Shown here: in pieces, positions 12,011 to 26,100 of the stretch
Numbering within the stretch: position 1 is the stretch's first letter
Layout of the letters: every line of letters starts with the position of its first letter
Source: Calliopsis andreniformis
Lineage: Eukaryota > Arthropoda > Insecta > Hymenoptera > Andrenidae
Assembly: GCF_051401765.1 (NCBI RefSeq)
Contig: NW_027480505.1
Coordinates: 496,001-560,000 of the forward strand
DNA: 64,000 bases
Direction: 5' to 3'
Notes under the pieces: model-generated
What the model saw: only the letters and a program-made list of their open reading frames with translations
Database searches by the model: none
What the model was told of the DNA's origin: nothing
Translations under genes and position numbers: made by a program

Positions 12011-14914
12011 AGTTAGGTCCTAAGAAGTAAACGCCAGAAGCATAAAATACGATATAAATACAACAGCTTTTCCATCGTATAAAAGGAATAATTGCAAACA
12101 GTGTGAAAGTAATGGTCATTTCTACGTTCCGGGCAAGCTAGGCTTCACCCTAGGCCGTTGTTCCACCAGATCGAATAGCTGGGGCCTTAGAAATCAACGC
12201 CAGAGGCATAAAATACAATATAAATACAACAGTTTTTCCATCGTATAAAACGAATAATTGCAACCAGTATGAAACTGATGGTCATTTCTACTTTCCGAGC
12301 AACCTAGGATTCACCCTAGGGCGTTGCTCCAACAGATTGAATAGTTAGGGACTTAGAAGTCAACGCCCGAAGCATAAAATGCAATAAAAATACAACAGCT
12401 TTTCCATCGTATAAAACGAATAATTGCAACCAGTTTGAAAGTGATGGCCAATTCTACGTTCCGGGCAACCTAGGTTTCACTCCAGGGCGTTGCTCCACCG
12501 GACCGAATAGTTAGAGCCTAAGAAGTGAACGCCAGCATCATAAAATACAATTTGAATACAACAGTTTTTCCATGATATAAAACGAATAATTGCAACCAGT
12601 ATGAAAGTTATGGTCATTTCTTCTTTCCGGGCAACCTAGGCTTCACCCTTGGGCGTTGCTCCAACAGATTGAATGGTTAGGGCCTTAGAAGTCAACGCCG
12701 GAAGCGTAAAATGCAATAAAAATACAACAGTTTTTCCCTCGTATAAAAGGATCAATTGCAACCAGTTTGAAAGTGATGGTCATTTCTACGTTCCGGGCAA
12801 CCTAGGCTTCACTCTAGGGCGTTGCTGCAACAGATCGAACAGTTAGGTCCATAGAAGTCAACGCCCGAAGCATAAAATGCAATATAAATACAACAGTTTT
12901 CCATCGTATAAAACGAATAATTGCAACCAGTATGAAACTTATGGTCATTTCTACTTTCCGAGCAACCTGGGCTTCAACCTAGGGCGTTGCTCCAACAGAT
13001 TGAATAGTTAGGGCGTTAGAAGTCTACGCCCGAACCATAAAATGCAAAAAAAATACAACAGTGTTTCCATCATACAACAGGAATAATTTCGACCAGTTTG
13101 AAAGTGATGGCCAATTCTACGTTCCGGGCAACCTAGGCTTCACTCTAGGGCGTTGCTCCGCCAGATCGAATAGTTAGTGCCTTAGAAGTCAACGCCAGAA
13201 GCATAAAATACAATATAGATACAACAGTTTTTCCATCGTATAAATCGAATAATTGCAACCAGTATGAAACTTATGGTCATTTCTATTTTCCGAGCAACAT
13301 AGGCTTCACCCTAGGGCGTTCCTCCAACGGATTGAATAGTTAGGGCCTTAGAAGGCAACGCCCGAAGCATAAAATGCAATAAAAATACAACAGTGTTTCC
13401 ATAATATAACAGGAATAATTGCATCCAGTTTGAAAGTGATGGCCAATTCTACGTCCCGGGCAACCTAGGCTTCACTCTAGGGCGTTGCTCCACCAGATCG
13501 AATAGTTAGTGCCTCAGAAGTCAACGCCAGAAGCATAAAACACTATATAAATACAACAGCTTTTCATCGTATAAAACGAATAATTGCAACCAGTATGAAA
13601 CTGATGGTCATTTCTACTTTCCGAGCAACCTAGGCTTCACCCTAGGGCGTTGCTCCAACAGAGTGAATAGTTAGGGCCTTAGAAGTCAACGCCCGAAGCA
13701 TAAAATGCAATAAAAATACAACAGCGTTTCCATCGTATAAAACGAATAATTGCAACCAGTGTGAAAGTTATGGTAATTTCCACATTCCGAGCAACCTAGG
13801 CTTCACTCTATGGCGTTGCTCCACCAGATCGAATAGTTAGGTCCTAAGAAGTAATCGCCAGAAGCATAAAATACCATAGAAATACAACAGCTTTTCCATG
13901 GTATAAAAGGATTAATTGCAACCAGTTTGTACGTGATGGTCATTTCTCCTTTGCGGACAACCTAGGATTCACTCTAGGGCGTTGCTCCACTGGATCGAAC
14001 AGCTAGGGCCTTAGAAGTCAACGCCAGAAGCATAAAATACAATATAAATACAACAGTTTTTCCATCGTATAAAACGAATAATTGCAACCAGTATGAAACT
14101 TATGGCCCTTTCTACTTTCCGAGCAACCTAGGCTTCACCCTAGGGCGTTGCTCCAACAGATTGAATAGTTCGGGCCTTAGAAGTCAACGCCCGAAGCATA
14201 AAATACAATATAAATACAACAGTTTTTCCATCGTATGAAACAAATAATTGCAACCAGTATGAAGCATATGGTCATTTCTACTTTCCGAGCATCCTAGGCT
14301 TCACCCTAGGGCGTTGCTCCAACGGATTGAATAGTTAGGGCCTTAGAAGTCAACGGCCGAACCATAAAATGCAAAAAAAATACAACAGAGATACCATCAT
14401 ATAACAGGAATAATTGCAACCAGTTTCAAAGTGATGGCCAATTCTACGTTCTAGGCAACCTAGGCTTCACTGTAGGGCGTTGCTCCACCAGGTCGAATAG
14501 TTAGTGCCTTAGAAGTCAACGCCGGAAGCATAAAATACAATATAAATACAACAGTTTTTCCATCGTATAAAACGAATAATTGCAACCAGTATGAATGTGA
14601 TGGCCAATTCTACCTTCCGGGCAACCTAGGCTTCTCTCTAGGGCGTTGCTCCACCAGATAGAATGGTTAGTGCCTTAGAAGTCAACGCCAGAAGCATAAA
14701 ATACAATATAGATACAACAGTTTTTCCATCGTATAAATCGAATAATTGCAACCAGTATGTAACTTATGGTCATTTCTATTTTCCGAGCAACATAGGCTTC
14801 ACCCTAGGGCGTTCCTCCAACGGATTGAATAGTTAGGGCCTTAGAAGTCAACGCCCGAAGCATAAAATGCAATAAAAATACAACAGTGTTTCAATCATAT
14901 AACAGGAATAATTG
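12011..14914. repeat. Dimer-type block (332-bp A/B units), irregular
   Basis: Two monomer classes mostly alternate. Type A carries GTATGAAACTTATGG, CTTTCCGAGC, CACCCTAGGG and CCAACAGATTG. Type B carries GTTTGAAAGTGATGGCC, CGTTCCGGGC, CACTCTAGGG and CCACCAGATCG. Alternation is imperfect, with extra or missing monomers near 12,100-12,250 and 13,740-13,990. Several monomers are one base short: CAGTTTTCC near 12,893, and TTTTCATCG near 13,565. Confidence 0.8.
14121..14153. other. Second example of the perfect 12-bp dyad
   Basis: This has the same arrangement as the copy at 55,117-55,149: left arm GAGCAACCTAGG, loop CTTCAC, right arm CCTAG-GGC-GTTGCTC. It lies in the other dimer-type block, about 41 kb away, so the perfect form is a property of the type-A monomer class and not of one locus. 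Confidence 0.78.
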
Positions 14915-17900
14915 CGACCAGTTTGAAAGTGATGGCCAATTCTACGTTCCGGGCAACCTAGGTTTCACTCCAGGGCGTTGCTCCACCAGACCGAATAGTT
15001 ACGGCCTAAGAAGTCAACGCCAGAAGCATAAAATGCGATATAAATACAACATCTTTTCCATCGCATAAAACGAATAATTGGAACCAGTGTGAAAGTAATA
15101 GTCATTTCTACGTACCGAGCACCCTAGGCATCACTCTAGGGCGTTGCTCCACCACATCTAATCGCTATGGCCTTAGAAGTCAACACCAGAGGCTTAAAGT
15201 ACAATATAAATACAACAGCGTTTCCATTGTATAAAACGAATAATAGCAACCAGTGTGAAAGTTATGGTCATTTCTATATTCCGGGCAACCTAGGCTTCAC
15301 TCTAGGGCGTTGCTGCAACAGATCGAATAGTTAGGTCCATAGAAGTCAACGCCCGAAGCATAAAATGCAATATAAATACAACAGTTTTCCATCGTATAAA
15401 ACGAATAATTGCAACCAGTATGAAACTTATGGTCATTTCTACTTTCCGAGCAACCTAGGCTTCAACCTAGGGCGTTGCTCCAACAGATTGAATAGTTAGG
15501 GCCTTAGAAGTCTACGCCCGAACCATAAAATGCAAAAAAAATACAACAGTGTTTCCATCATATAACAGGAATAATTTCGACCAGTTTGAAAGTGATGGCC
15601 AATTCTACGTTCCGGGCAACCTAGGCTTCACTCTAGGGCGTTGCTCCACCAGATCGAATAGTTAGTGCCTTAGAAGTCAACGCCAGAAGCATAAAATACA
15701 ATATAAATACAACAGTTTTTCCATCGTATGAAACAAATAATTGCAACCAGTATGAAGCATATGGTCATTTCTACTTTCCGAGCAACCTAGGCTTCACCCT
15801 AGGGCGTCGCTCCAACGGATTGAATAGTTAGGGCCATAGAAGTCTACGCCCGAACCATAAAATGCAAGAAAAATACAACAGAGATTCCATCATATAACAG
15901 GAATAATTGCAACCAGTTTCAAAGTGATGGCCAATTCTACGTTCCGGGCAACCTAGGCTTCACTGTAGGGCGTTGCTCCACCAGGTCGAATAGTTAGTGC
16001 CTTAGAAGTCTACGCCGGAAGCATAAAATACAATATAAATACAACAGTTTTTCCATCGTATAAAACGAATAATTGCAACCAGTATGAAAGTGATGGCCAA
16101 TTCTACCTTCCGGGCAACCTAGGCTTCACTCTAGGGCGTTGCTCCACCAGATCGAATAGTTAGTGCCTTAGAAGTCAACGCCAGAAGCATAAAATACAAT
16201 ATAGATACAACAGTTTTTCCATCGTATAAATCGAATAATTGCAACCAGTATGAAACTTATGGTCATTTCTATTTTCCGAGCAACATAGGCTTCACCCTAG
16301 GGCGTTCCTCCAACGGATTGAATAGTTAGGGCCTTAAGATGTCAACGCCCGAACCATAAAATGCAAAAAAAATACAACAGTGTTTCCATCATATAACAGG
16401 AATAATTGCAACCAGTTTGAAAGTGATGGCCAATTCGACGTTTCGGGCAACCTAGGTTTCACTCCAGGGCGTTGCTCCACCAGACCGAATAGTTACGGCC
16501 TAAGAAGTCAACGCCAGAAGCATAAAATACGATACAAATACAACATCTTTTCCATCGCATAAAACGAATAATTGGAACCAGTGTGAAAGTAATGGTCATT
16601 TCTACGTTCCGAGCACCCTAGGCGACACTTTAGGGCGTTGCGCAACCAGATCTAATCGCTACGGCCTTAGAAGTCAACACCAGAGGCTTAAAGTACAATA
16701 TAAATACAACAGCGTTTCCATTGTATAAAACGAATAATTGCAACCAGTGTGAAAGTTATGGTCATTTCTATATTCCGAGCAACCTAGGATTCACTCTAGG
16801 GCGTTGCTCCACCAGATCGAATAGTTAGGTCCTTAGAAGTAAACGCCAGAAGCATAAAATACGATATAAATACAACAGCTTCCCCATCGTATAAAACGAA
16901 TAATTGCAACCAGTGTGAAAGTTATGGTCATTTCTACATTCCGAGCAACCTAGGATTCACTCTAGGGCGTTGCTCCACTGATCGAATAGTTAGGTCCTTA
17001 GAAGTAAACGCCAGAAGAATAAAATACGATATAAATACAACAGCTTTTCCATCGTATAAAAGGAATAATTGCTGCCAGTGTAAAAGTTATGGTCATTTCT
17101 AGGTTCCGGGCAACCTAGGCTTCACTCTAGGGCGTTGCTCCACCAGATCGAATAGCCAGGGCCTTAGAAGTCAACGCCAGAAGCATAAAATACAATATAA
17201 ATACAACAGTTTTTCCATCGTATAAAAAGTATAATTGCAACCAGTATGAAACTGATGGTCATTTCTAGTTTCAGGGCAACCTACGCTTCACCCTTGGGCG
17301 TTGCTCCAACAGATTGAATAGTTAGGGCCTTAGACGTCTACGCCGGAAGCATAAAATGCAATAAAAATACAACAGTTTTTCCATCGTATAAAAGGATTAA
17401 TTGCAACCAGTTTGAAAGTGATGGCCAATTCTACGTTCCGGGCAACCTAGGCTTCACTCTAGGGCGTTGCTCCACCAGATCGAATAGTTAGTGCCTTAGA
17501 AGTCAACGCCAGAAGCATAAAATACAATATAAATACAACAGTTTTTCCATCGTATGAAACAAATAATTGCAACCAGTATGAAGCATATGGTCATTTCTAC
17601 TTTCCGAGCAACCTAGGCTTCACCCTAGGGCGTCGCTCCAACGGATTGAATAGTTAGGGCCATAGAAGTCTACGCCCGAACCATAAAATGCAAAAAAAAT
17701 ACAACAGAGATTCCATCATATAACAGGAATAATTGCAACCAGTTTCAAAGTGATGGCCAATTCTACGTTCCGGGCAACCTAGGCTTCACTGTAGGGCGTT
17801 GCTCCACCAGGTCGAATAGTTAGTGCCTTAGAAGTCTACGCCGGAAGCATAAAATACAATATAAATACAACAGTTTTTCCATCGTATAAAACGAATAATT

Positions 17901-18233
17901 GCAACCAGTATGAAAGTGATGGCCAATTCTACCTTCCGGGCAACCTAGGCTTCACTCTAGGGCGTTGCTCCACCAGATCGAATAGTTAGTGCCTTAGAAG
18001 TCAACGCCAGAAGCATAAAATACAATATAAATACAACAGTTTTTCATCGTATGAAACAAATAATTGCAACCAGTATGAAACTTATGGTCACTTCTACTTT
18101 CCGAGCAACCTAGGCTTCACCCTAGGGCGTTGCTCCAACGGATTGAATAGTTAGGGCCTTAAGATGTCAACGCCCGAACCATAAAATGCAAAAAAAATAC
18201 AACAGTGTTTCCATCATATAACAGGAATAATTG
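14915..18233. repeat. 20-monomer segment, tandem copy 1
   Basis: The segment recurs at an offset of 3,319 (20 x 166 - 1). Matching landmarks include the GTACCGAGCACCC monomer (15,112 and 18,431), the GCTGCAACAGATCG monomer (15,311 and 18,630), the GTCTACGCCGG monomer (16,007 and 19,326), ATATAGATAC (16,199 and 19,518) and the one-base-longer CCTTAAGATGTC (16,332 and 19,651). The block keeps the A/B dimer style but also includes divergent monomers with CAACACCAGAGGCTTAAAG. Confidence 0.83.
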
Positions 18234-21120
18234 CAACCAGTTTGAAAGTGATGGCCAATTCTACGTTCCGGGCAACCTAGGTTTCACTCCAGGGCGTTGC
18301 TCCACCAGACCGAATAGTTACGGCCTAAGAAGTCAACGCCAGAAGCATAAAATGCGATATAAATACAACATCTTTTCCATCGCATAAAACGAATAATTGG
18401 AACCAGTGTGAAAGTAATAGTCATTTCTACGTACCGAGCACCCTAGGCATCACTCTAGGGCGTTGCTCCACCACATCTAATCGCTATGGCCTTAGAAGTC
18501 AACACCAGAGGCTTAAAGTACAATATAAATACAACAGCGTTTCCATTGTATAAAACGAATAATTGCAACCAGTGTGAAAGTTATGGTCATTTCTATATTC
18601 CGGGCAACCTAGGCTTCACTCTAGGGCGTTGCTGCAACAGATCGAATAGTTAGGTCCATAGAAGTCAACGCCCGAAGCATAAAATGCAATATAAATACAA
18701 CAGTTTTCCATCGTATAAAACGAATAATTGCAACCAGTATGAAACTTATGGTCATTTCTACTTTCCGAGCAACCTAGGCTTCAACCTAGGGCGTTGCTCC
18801 AACAGATTGAATAGTTAGGGCCTTAGAAGTCTACGCCCGAACCATAAAATGCAAAAAAAATACAACAGTGTTTCCATCATATAACAGGAATAATTTCGAC
18901 CAGTTTGAAAGTGATGGCCAATTCTACGTTCCGGGCAACCTAGGCTTCACTCTAGGGCGTTGCTCCACCAGATCGAATAGTTAGTGCCTTAGAAGTCAAC
19001 GCCAGAAGCATAAAATACAATATAAATACAACAGTTTTTCCATCGTATGAAACAAATAATTGCAACCAGTATGAAGCATATGGTCATTTCTACTTTCCGA
19101 GCAACCTAGGCTTCACCCTAGGGCGTCGCTCCAACGGATTGAATAGTTAGGGCCATAGAAGTCTACGCCCGAACCATAAAATGCAAAAAAAATACAACAG
19201 AGATTCCATCATATAACAGGAATAATTGCAACCAGTTTCAAAGTGATGGCCAATTCTACGTTCCGGGCAACCTAGGCTTCACTGTAGGGCGTTGCTCCAC
19301 CAGGTCGAATAGTTAGTGCCTTAGAAGTCTACGCCGGAAGCATAAAATACAATATAAATACAACAGTTTTTCCATCGTATAAAACGAATAATTGCAACCA
19401 GTATGAAAGTGATGGCCAATTCTACCTTCCGGGCAACCTAGGCTTCACTCTAGGGCGTTGCTCCACCAGATCGAATAGTTAGTGCCTTAGAAGTCAACGC
19501 CAGAAGCATAAAATACAATATAGATACAACAGTTTTTCCATCGTATAAATCGAATAATTGCAACCAGTATGAAACTTATGGTCATTTCTATTTTCCGAGC
19601 AACATAGGCTTCACCCTAGGGCGTTCCTCCAACGGATTGAATAGTTAGGGCCTTAAGATGTCAACGCCCGAACCATAAAATGCAAAAAAAATACAACAGT
19701 GTTTCCATCATATAACAGGAATAATTGCAACCAGTTTGAAAGTGATGGCCAATTCGACGTTTCGGGCAACCTAGGTTTCACTCCAGGGCGTTGCTCCACC
19801 AGACCGAATAGTTACGGCCTAAGAAGTCAACGCCAGAAGCATAAAATACGATACAAATACAACATCTTTTCCATCGCATAAAACGAATAATTGGAACCAG
19901 TGTGAAAGTAATGGTCATTTCTACGTTCCGAGCACCCTAGGCGTCACTTTAGGGCGTTGCGCAACCAGATCTAATCGCTACGGCCTTAGAAGTCAACACC
20001 AGAGGCTTAAAGTACAATATAAATACAACAGCGTTTCCATTGTATAAAACGAATAATTGCAACCAGTGTGAAAGTTATGGTCATTTCTATATTCCGAGCA
20101 ACCTAGGATTCACTCTAGGGCGTTGCTCCACCAGATCGAATAGTTAGGTCCTTAGAAGTAAACGCCAGAAGCATAAAATACGATATAAATACAACAGCTT
20201 CCCCATCGTATAAAACGAATAATTGCAACCAGTGTGAAAGTTATGGTCATTTCTACATTCCGGGCAACCTAGGCTTCACTCTAGGGCGTTGCTCCACCAG
20301 ATCGAATAGCCAGGGCCTTAGAAGTCAACGCCAGAAGCATAAAATACAATATAAATACAACAGTTTTTCCATCGTATAAAAAGTATAATTGCAACCAGTA
20401 TGAAACTGATGGTCATTTCTAGTTTCAGGGCAACCTACGCTTCACCCTTGGGCGTTGCTCCAACAGATTGAATAGTTAGGGCCTTAGACGTCTACGCCGG
20501 AAGCATAAAATGCAATAAAAATACAACAGTTTTTCCATCGTATAAAAGGATTAATTGCAACCAGTTTGAAAGTGATGGCCAATTCTACGTTCCGGGCAAC
20601 CTAGGCTTCACTCTAGGGCGTTGCTCCACCAGATCGAATAGTTAGTGCCTTAGAAGTCAACGCCAGAAGCATAAAATACAATATAAATACAACAGTTTTT
20701 CCATCGTATGAAACAAATAATTGCAACCAGTATGAAGCATATGGTCATTTCTACTTTCCGAGCAACCTAGGCTTCACCCTAGGGCGTCGCTCCAACGGAT
20801 TGAATAGTTAGGGCCATAGAAGTCTACGCCCGAACCATAAAATGCAAAAAAAATACAACAGAGATTCCATCATATAACAGGAATAATTGCAACCAGTTTC
20901 AAAGTGATGGCCAATTCTACGTTCCGGGCAACCTAGGCTTCACTGTAGGGCGTTGCTCCACCAGGTCGAATAGTTAGTGCCTTAGAAGTCTACGCCGGAA
21001 GCATAAAATACAATATAAATACAACAGTTTTTCCATCGTATAAAACGAATAATTGCAACCAGTATGAAAGTGATGGCCAATTCTACCTTCCGGGCAACCT
21101 AGGCTTCACTCTAGGGCGTT
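18234..21120. repeat. 20-monomer segment, tandem copy 2, one monomer lost
   Basis: This follows 14,915 onward at an offset of 3,319 up to about 20,258, then at 3,153. One 166-bp monomer is therefore missing: the one with CTCCACTGATCG at about 16,972. The fused monomer reads ACATTCCGGGCAACCTAGG at about 20,260, combining the left part of one monomer with the right part of the next. The segment leads directly into a further copy: 21,180-22,403 matches 16,200-17,423 (offset 4,980 = 30 x 166). Confidence 0.8.
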
Positions 21121-23610
21121 GCTCCACCAGATCGAATAGTTAGTGCCTTAGAAGTCAACGCCAGAAGCATAAAATACAATATAGATACAACAGTTTTTCC
21201 ATCGTATAAATCGAATAATTGCAACCAGTATGAAACTTATGGTCATTTCTATTTTCCGAGCAACATAGGCTTCACCCTAGGGCGTTCCTCCAACGGATTG
21301 AATAGTTAGGGCCTTAAGATGTCAACGCCCGAACCATAAAATGCAAAAAAAATACAACAGTGTTTCCATCATATAACAGGAATAATTGCAACCAGTTTGA
21401 AAGTGATGGCCAATTCGACGTTTCGGGCAACCTAGGTTTCACTCCAGGGCGTTGCTCCACCAGACCGAATAGTTACGGCCTAAGAAGTCAACGCCAGAAG
21501 CATAAAATACGATACAAATACAACATCTTTTCCATCGCATAAAACGAATAATTGGAACCAGTGTGAAAGTAATGGTCATTTCTACGTTCCGAGCACCCTA
21601 GGCGTCACTTTAGGGCGTTGCGCAACCAGATCTAATCGCTACGGCCTTAGAAGTCAACACCAGAGGCTTAAAGTACAATATAAATACAACAGCGTTTCCA
21701 TTGTATAAAACGAATAATTGCAACCAGTGTGAAAGTTATGGTCATTTCTATATTCCGAGCAACCTAGGATTCACTCTAGGGCGTTGCTCCACCAGATCGA
21801 ATAGTTAGGTCCTTAGAAGTAAACGCCAGAAGCATAAAATACGATATAAATACAACAGCTTCCCCATCGTATAAAACGAATAATTGCAACCAGTGTGAAA
21901 GTTATGGTCATTTCTACATTCCGAGCAACCTAGGATTCACTCTAGGGCGTTGCTCCACTGATCGAATAGTTAGGTCCTTAGAAGTAAACGCCAGAAGAAT
22001 AAAATACGATATAAATACAACAGCTTTTCCATCGTATAAAAGGAATAATTGCTGCCAGTGTAAAAGTTATGGTCATTTCTAGGTTCCGGGCAACCTAGGC
22101 TTCACTCTAGGGCGTTGCTCCACCAGATCGAATAGCCAGGGCCTTAGAAGTCAACGCCAGAAGCATAAAATACAATATAAATACAACAGTTTTTCCATCG
22201 TATAAAAAGTATAATTGCAACCAGTATGAAACTGATGGTCATTTCTAGTTTCAGGGCAACCTACGCTTCACCCTTGGGCGTTGCTCCAACAGATTGAATA
22301 GTTAGGGCCTTAGACGTCTACGCCGGAAGCATAAAATGCAATAAAAATACAACAGTTTTTCCATCGTATAAAAGGATTAATTGCAACCAGTTTGAAAGTG
22401 ATGGTCAATTCCACGTTCCGGGCAACCTAGGCTTCACTCTAGGGCGTTGATCCAACAGATTGAATAGTTAGGGCCTTAGCAGTCAACGCCGGAAGCATAA
22501 AATACAATATAAATACAACAGTTTTTCCATCATATAACAGGAATAATTGCAACCAGTTTGAAAGTGATGGTCATTTCTACGTTCCGGGCAACCTAGGCTT
22601 CACTCTAGGGCCTTGCTCCACCAGATCGAATAGTTAGTGCCTTAGAAGTCAACGCCAGAAGCATAAAATACGATATAAATACAACAGTTTTTCCATCGTA
22701 TTAAACAAATAATTGCAACCAGTATGAAGCATATGGTCATTTCTATTTTCCGAGCAACCTAGGCTTCACCCTAGGGCGTTCCTCCAACGGATTGAATAGT
22801 TAGGGCCTTAGAAGTCAACGCCCGAACCATAAAATGCAAAAAAAATACAACAGCGATTCCATCATATAACAGGAATAATTTCAACCAGTTTCAAAGTGAT
22901 GGCCAATTCTACGTTCCGGGCAACCTAGGCTTCACTGTAGGGCGTTGCTCCACCAGGTCGAATAGTTAGTGCCTTAGAAGTCAACGCCGGAAGCATAAAA
23001 TACAATATAAATACAACAGTTTTTCCATCATATAAAACGAGTAATTGCAACCAGTATGGAAGTTGTGGTCATTTCTACTTTCCGGGCAACCTCGGCTTCA
23101 CTCTAGGGCGTTGTTGCACCAGATGGAATAGTTAGGGCCTTAGAAGTCAACGCCCGAAGCATAAAATACAAAAGAAATAGAACAGTTTTTCCATCGTATA
23201 AAACGAATAATTCCTACGAGTGTGAAAGTTATGGTAATTTCTACGTTCCGGGCAACCTAGGTGTCACTCTAGGGCGTTGCTCCACCAGATCGCATAGCTA
23301 GGGACTTAGAATTCAACGCCATAAGAATAAAATACAATATAAGGACAACAGTTTTTCCATCGTATAAAATGAATAATTGGAAACATTGTGAAAGTAATGG
23401 TCATTTCTACGCTCCAGTCAACCTAGGCGTCACTCTGGGGCGTTACTCCACCACATCTAATAGCTACGGCCTTAGAAGTCAACGCTAGAAGCATAAAATA
23501 CAATATAAATACAACACCTTTTCCATCGTATAAAAAGAATAATTGCAAACAGTGTGAAAGTAATGGTCATTTCTACGTTCCGGACAACCTAGGCTTCACT
23601 CTAGGGCGTT
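21121..23610. repeat. 2,490-bp (15-monomer) tandem unit, copy 1
   Basis: This unit is followed directly by a second copy at exactly 2,490 bases (15 x 166). It joins two different monomer populations: 21,180-22,403 is the type-A/B material of 16.2-17.4 kb, while about 23,010-23,610 has the CTCGG, GAATTC and TAAAATGAATAATTGG monomers typical of the left end of the window. It is therefore a recombinant junction between the two families that was then amplified as a unit. Confidence 0.88.
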
Positions 23611-26100
23611 GCTACACCAGATCGAATAGTTAGTGCCTTAGAAGTCAACGCCAGAAGCATAAAATACAATATAGATACAACAGTTTTTCCATCGTATAAA
23701 TCGAATAATTGCAACCAGTATGAAACTTATGGTCATTTCTATTTTCCGAGCAACATAGGCTTCACCCTAGGGCGTTCCTCCAACGGATTGAATAGTTAGG
23801 GCCTTAAGATGTCAACGCCCGAACCATAAAATGCAAAAAAAATACAACAGTGTTTCCATCATATAACAGGAATAATTGCAACCAGTTTGAAAGTGATGGC
23901 CAATTCGACGTTTCGGGCAACCTAGGTTTCACTCCAGGGCGTTGCTCCACCAGACCGAATAGTTACGGCCTAAGAAGTCAACGCCAGAAGCATAAAATAC
24001 GATAGAAATACAACATCTTTTCCATCGCATAAAACGAATAATTGGAACCAGTGTGAAAGTAATGGTCATTTCTACGTTCCGAGCACCCTAGGCGTCACTT
24101 TAGGGCGTTGCGCAACCAGATCTAATCGCTGCGGCCTTAGAAGTCAACACCAGAGGCTTAAAGTACAATATAAATACAACAGCGTTTCCATTGTATAAAA
24201 CGAATAATTGCAACCAGTGTGAAAGTTATGGTCATTTCTATATTCCGAGCAACCTAGGATTCACTCTAGGGCGTTGCTCCACCAGATCGAATAGTTAGGT
24301 CCTTAGAAGTAAACGCCAGAAGCATAAAATACGATATAAATACAACAGCTTCCCCATCGTATAAAACGAATAATTGCAACCAGTGTGAAAGTTATGGTCA
24401 TTTCTACATTCCGAGCAACCTAGGATTCACTCTAGGGCGTTGCTCCACTGGTCGAATAGTTAGGTCCTTAGAAGTAAACGCCAGAAGAATAAAATACGAT
24501 ATAAATACAACAGCTTTTCCATCGTATAAAAGGAATAATTGCTGCCAGTGTAAAAGTTATGGTCATTTCTAGGTTCCGGGCAACCTAGGCTTCACTCTAG
24601 GGCGTTGCTCCACCAGATCGAATAGCCAGGGCCTTAGAAGTCAACGCCAGAAGCATAAAATACAATATAAATACAACAGTTTTTCCATCGTATAAAAAGT
24701 ATAATTGCAACCAGTATGAAACTGATGGTCATTTCTAGTTTCAGGGCAACCTACGCTTCACCCTTGGGCGTTGCTCCAACAGATTGAATAGTTAGGGCCT
24801 TAGACGTCTACGCCGGAAGCATAAAATGCAATAAAAATACAACAGTTTTTCCATCGTATAAAAGGATTAATTGCAACCAGTTTGAAAGTGATGGTCAATT
24901 CCACGTTCCGGGCAACCTAGGCTTCACTCTAGGGCGTTGATCCAACAGATTGAATAGTTAGGGCCTTAGCAGTCAACGCCGGAAGCATAAAATACAATAT
25001 AAATACAACAGTTTTTCCATCATATAACAGGAATAATTGCAACCAGTTTGAAAGTGATGGTCATTTCTACGTTCCGGGCAACCTAGGCTTCACTCTAGGG
25101 CCTTGCTCCACCAGATCGAATAGTTAGTGCCTTAGAAGTCAACGCCAGAAGCATAAAATACGATATAAATACAACAGTTTTTCCATCGTATTAAACAAAT
25201 AATTGCAACCAGTATGAAGCATATGGTCATTTCTATTTTCCGAGCAACCTAGGCTTCACCCTAGGGCGTTCCTCCAACGGATTGAATAGTTAGGGCCTTA
25301 GAAGTCAACGCCCGAACCATAAAATGCAAAAAAAATACAACAGCGATTCCATCATATAACAGGAATAATTTCAACCAGTTTCAAAGTGATGGCCAATTCT
25401 ACGTTCCGGGCAACCTAGGCTTCACTGTAGGGCGTTGCTCCACCAGGTCGAATAGTTAGTGCCTTAGAAGTCAACGCCGGAAGCATAAAATACAATATAA
25501 ATACAACAGTTTTTCCATCATATAAAACGAGTAATTGCAACCAGTATGGAAGTTGTGGTCATTTCTACTTTCCGGGCAACCTCGGCTTCACTCTAGGGCG
25601 TTGTTGCACCAGATGGAATAGTTAGGGCCTTAGAAGTCAACGCCCGAAGCATAAAATACAAAAGAAATAGAACAGTTTTTCCATCGTATAAAACGAATAA
25701 TTCCTACGAGTGTGAAAGTTATGGTAATTTCTACGTTCCGGGCAACCTAGGTGTCACTCTAGGGCGTTGCTCCACCAGATCGCATAGCTAGGGACTTAGA
25801 ATTCAACGCCATAAGAATAAAATACAATATAAGGACAACAGTTTTTCCATCGTATAAAATGAATAATTGGAAACATTGTGAAAGTAATGGTCATTTCTAC
25901 GCTCCAGTCAACCTAGGCGTCACTCTGGGGCGTTACTCCACCACATCTAATAGCTACGGCCTTAGAAGTCAACGCTAGAAGCATAAAATACAATATAAAT
26001 ACAACACCTTTTCCATCGTATAAAAAGAATAATTGCAAACAGTGTGAAAGTAATGGTCATTTCTACGTTCCGGACAACCTAGGCTTCACTCTAGGGCGTT
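23611..26100. repeat. 2,490-bp (15-monomer) tandem unit, copy 2
   Basis: Nearly identical to 21,121-23,610. Differences seen include GCTACACC at 23,611 (GCTCCACC at 21,121), GATAGAAATAC near 24,001 (GATACAAATAC), CGCTGCGGCC near 24,127 (CGCTACGGCC) and CCACTGGTCG near 24,446 (CCACTGATCG). Its last 1,140 bases (24,961-26,100) are also the first part of the 7,636-bp unit, so that part exists three times: 22,471-23,610, 24,961-26,100 and 32,597-33,736. Confidence 0.88.
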
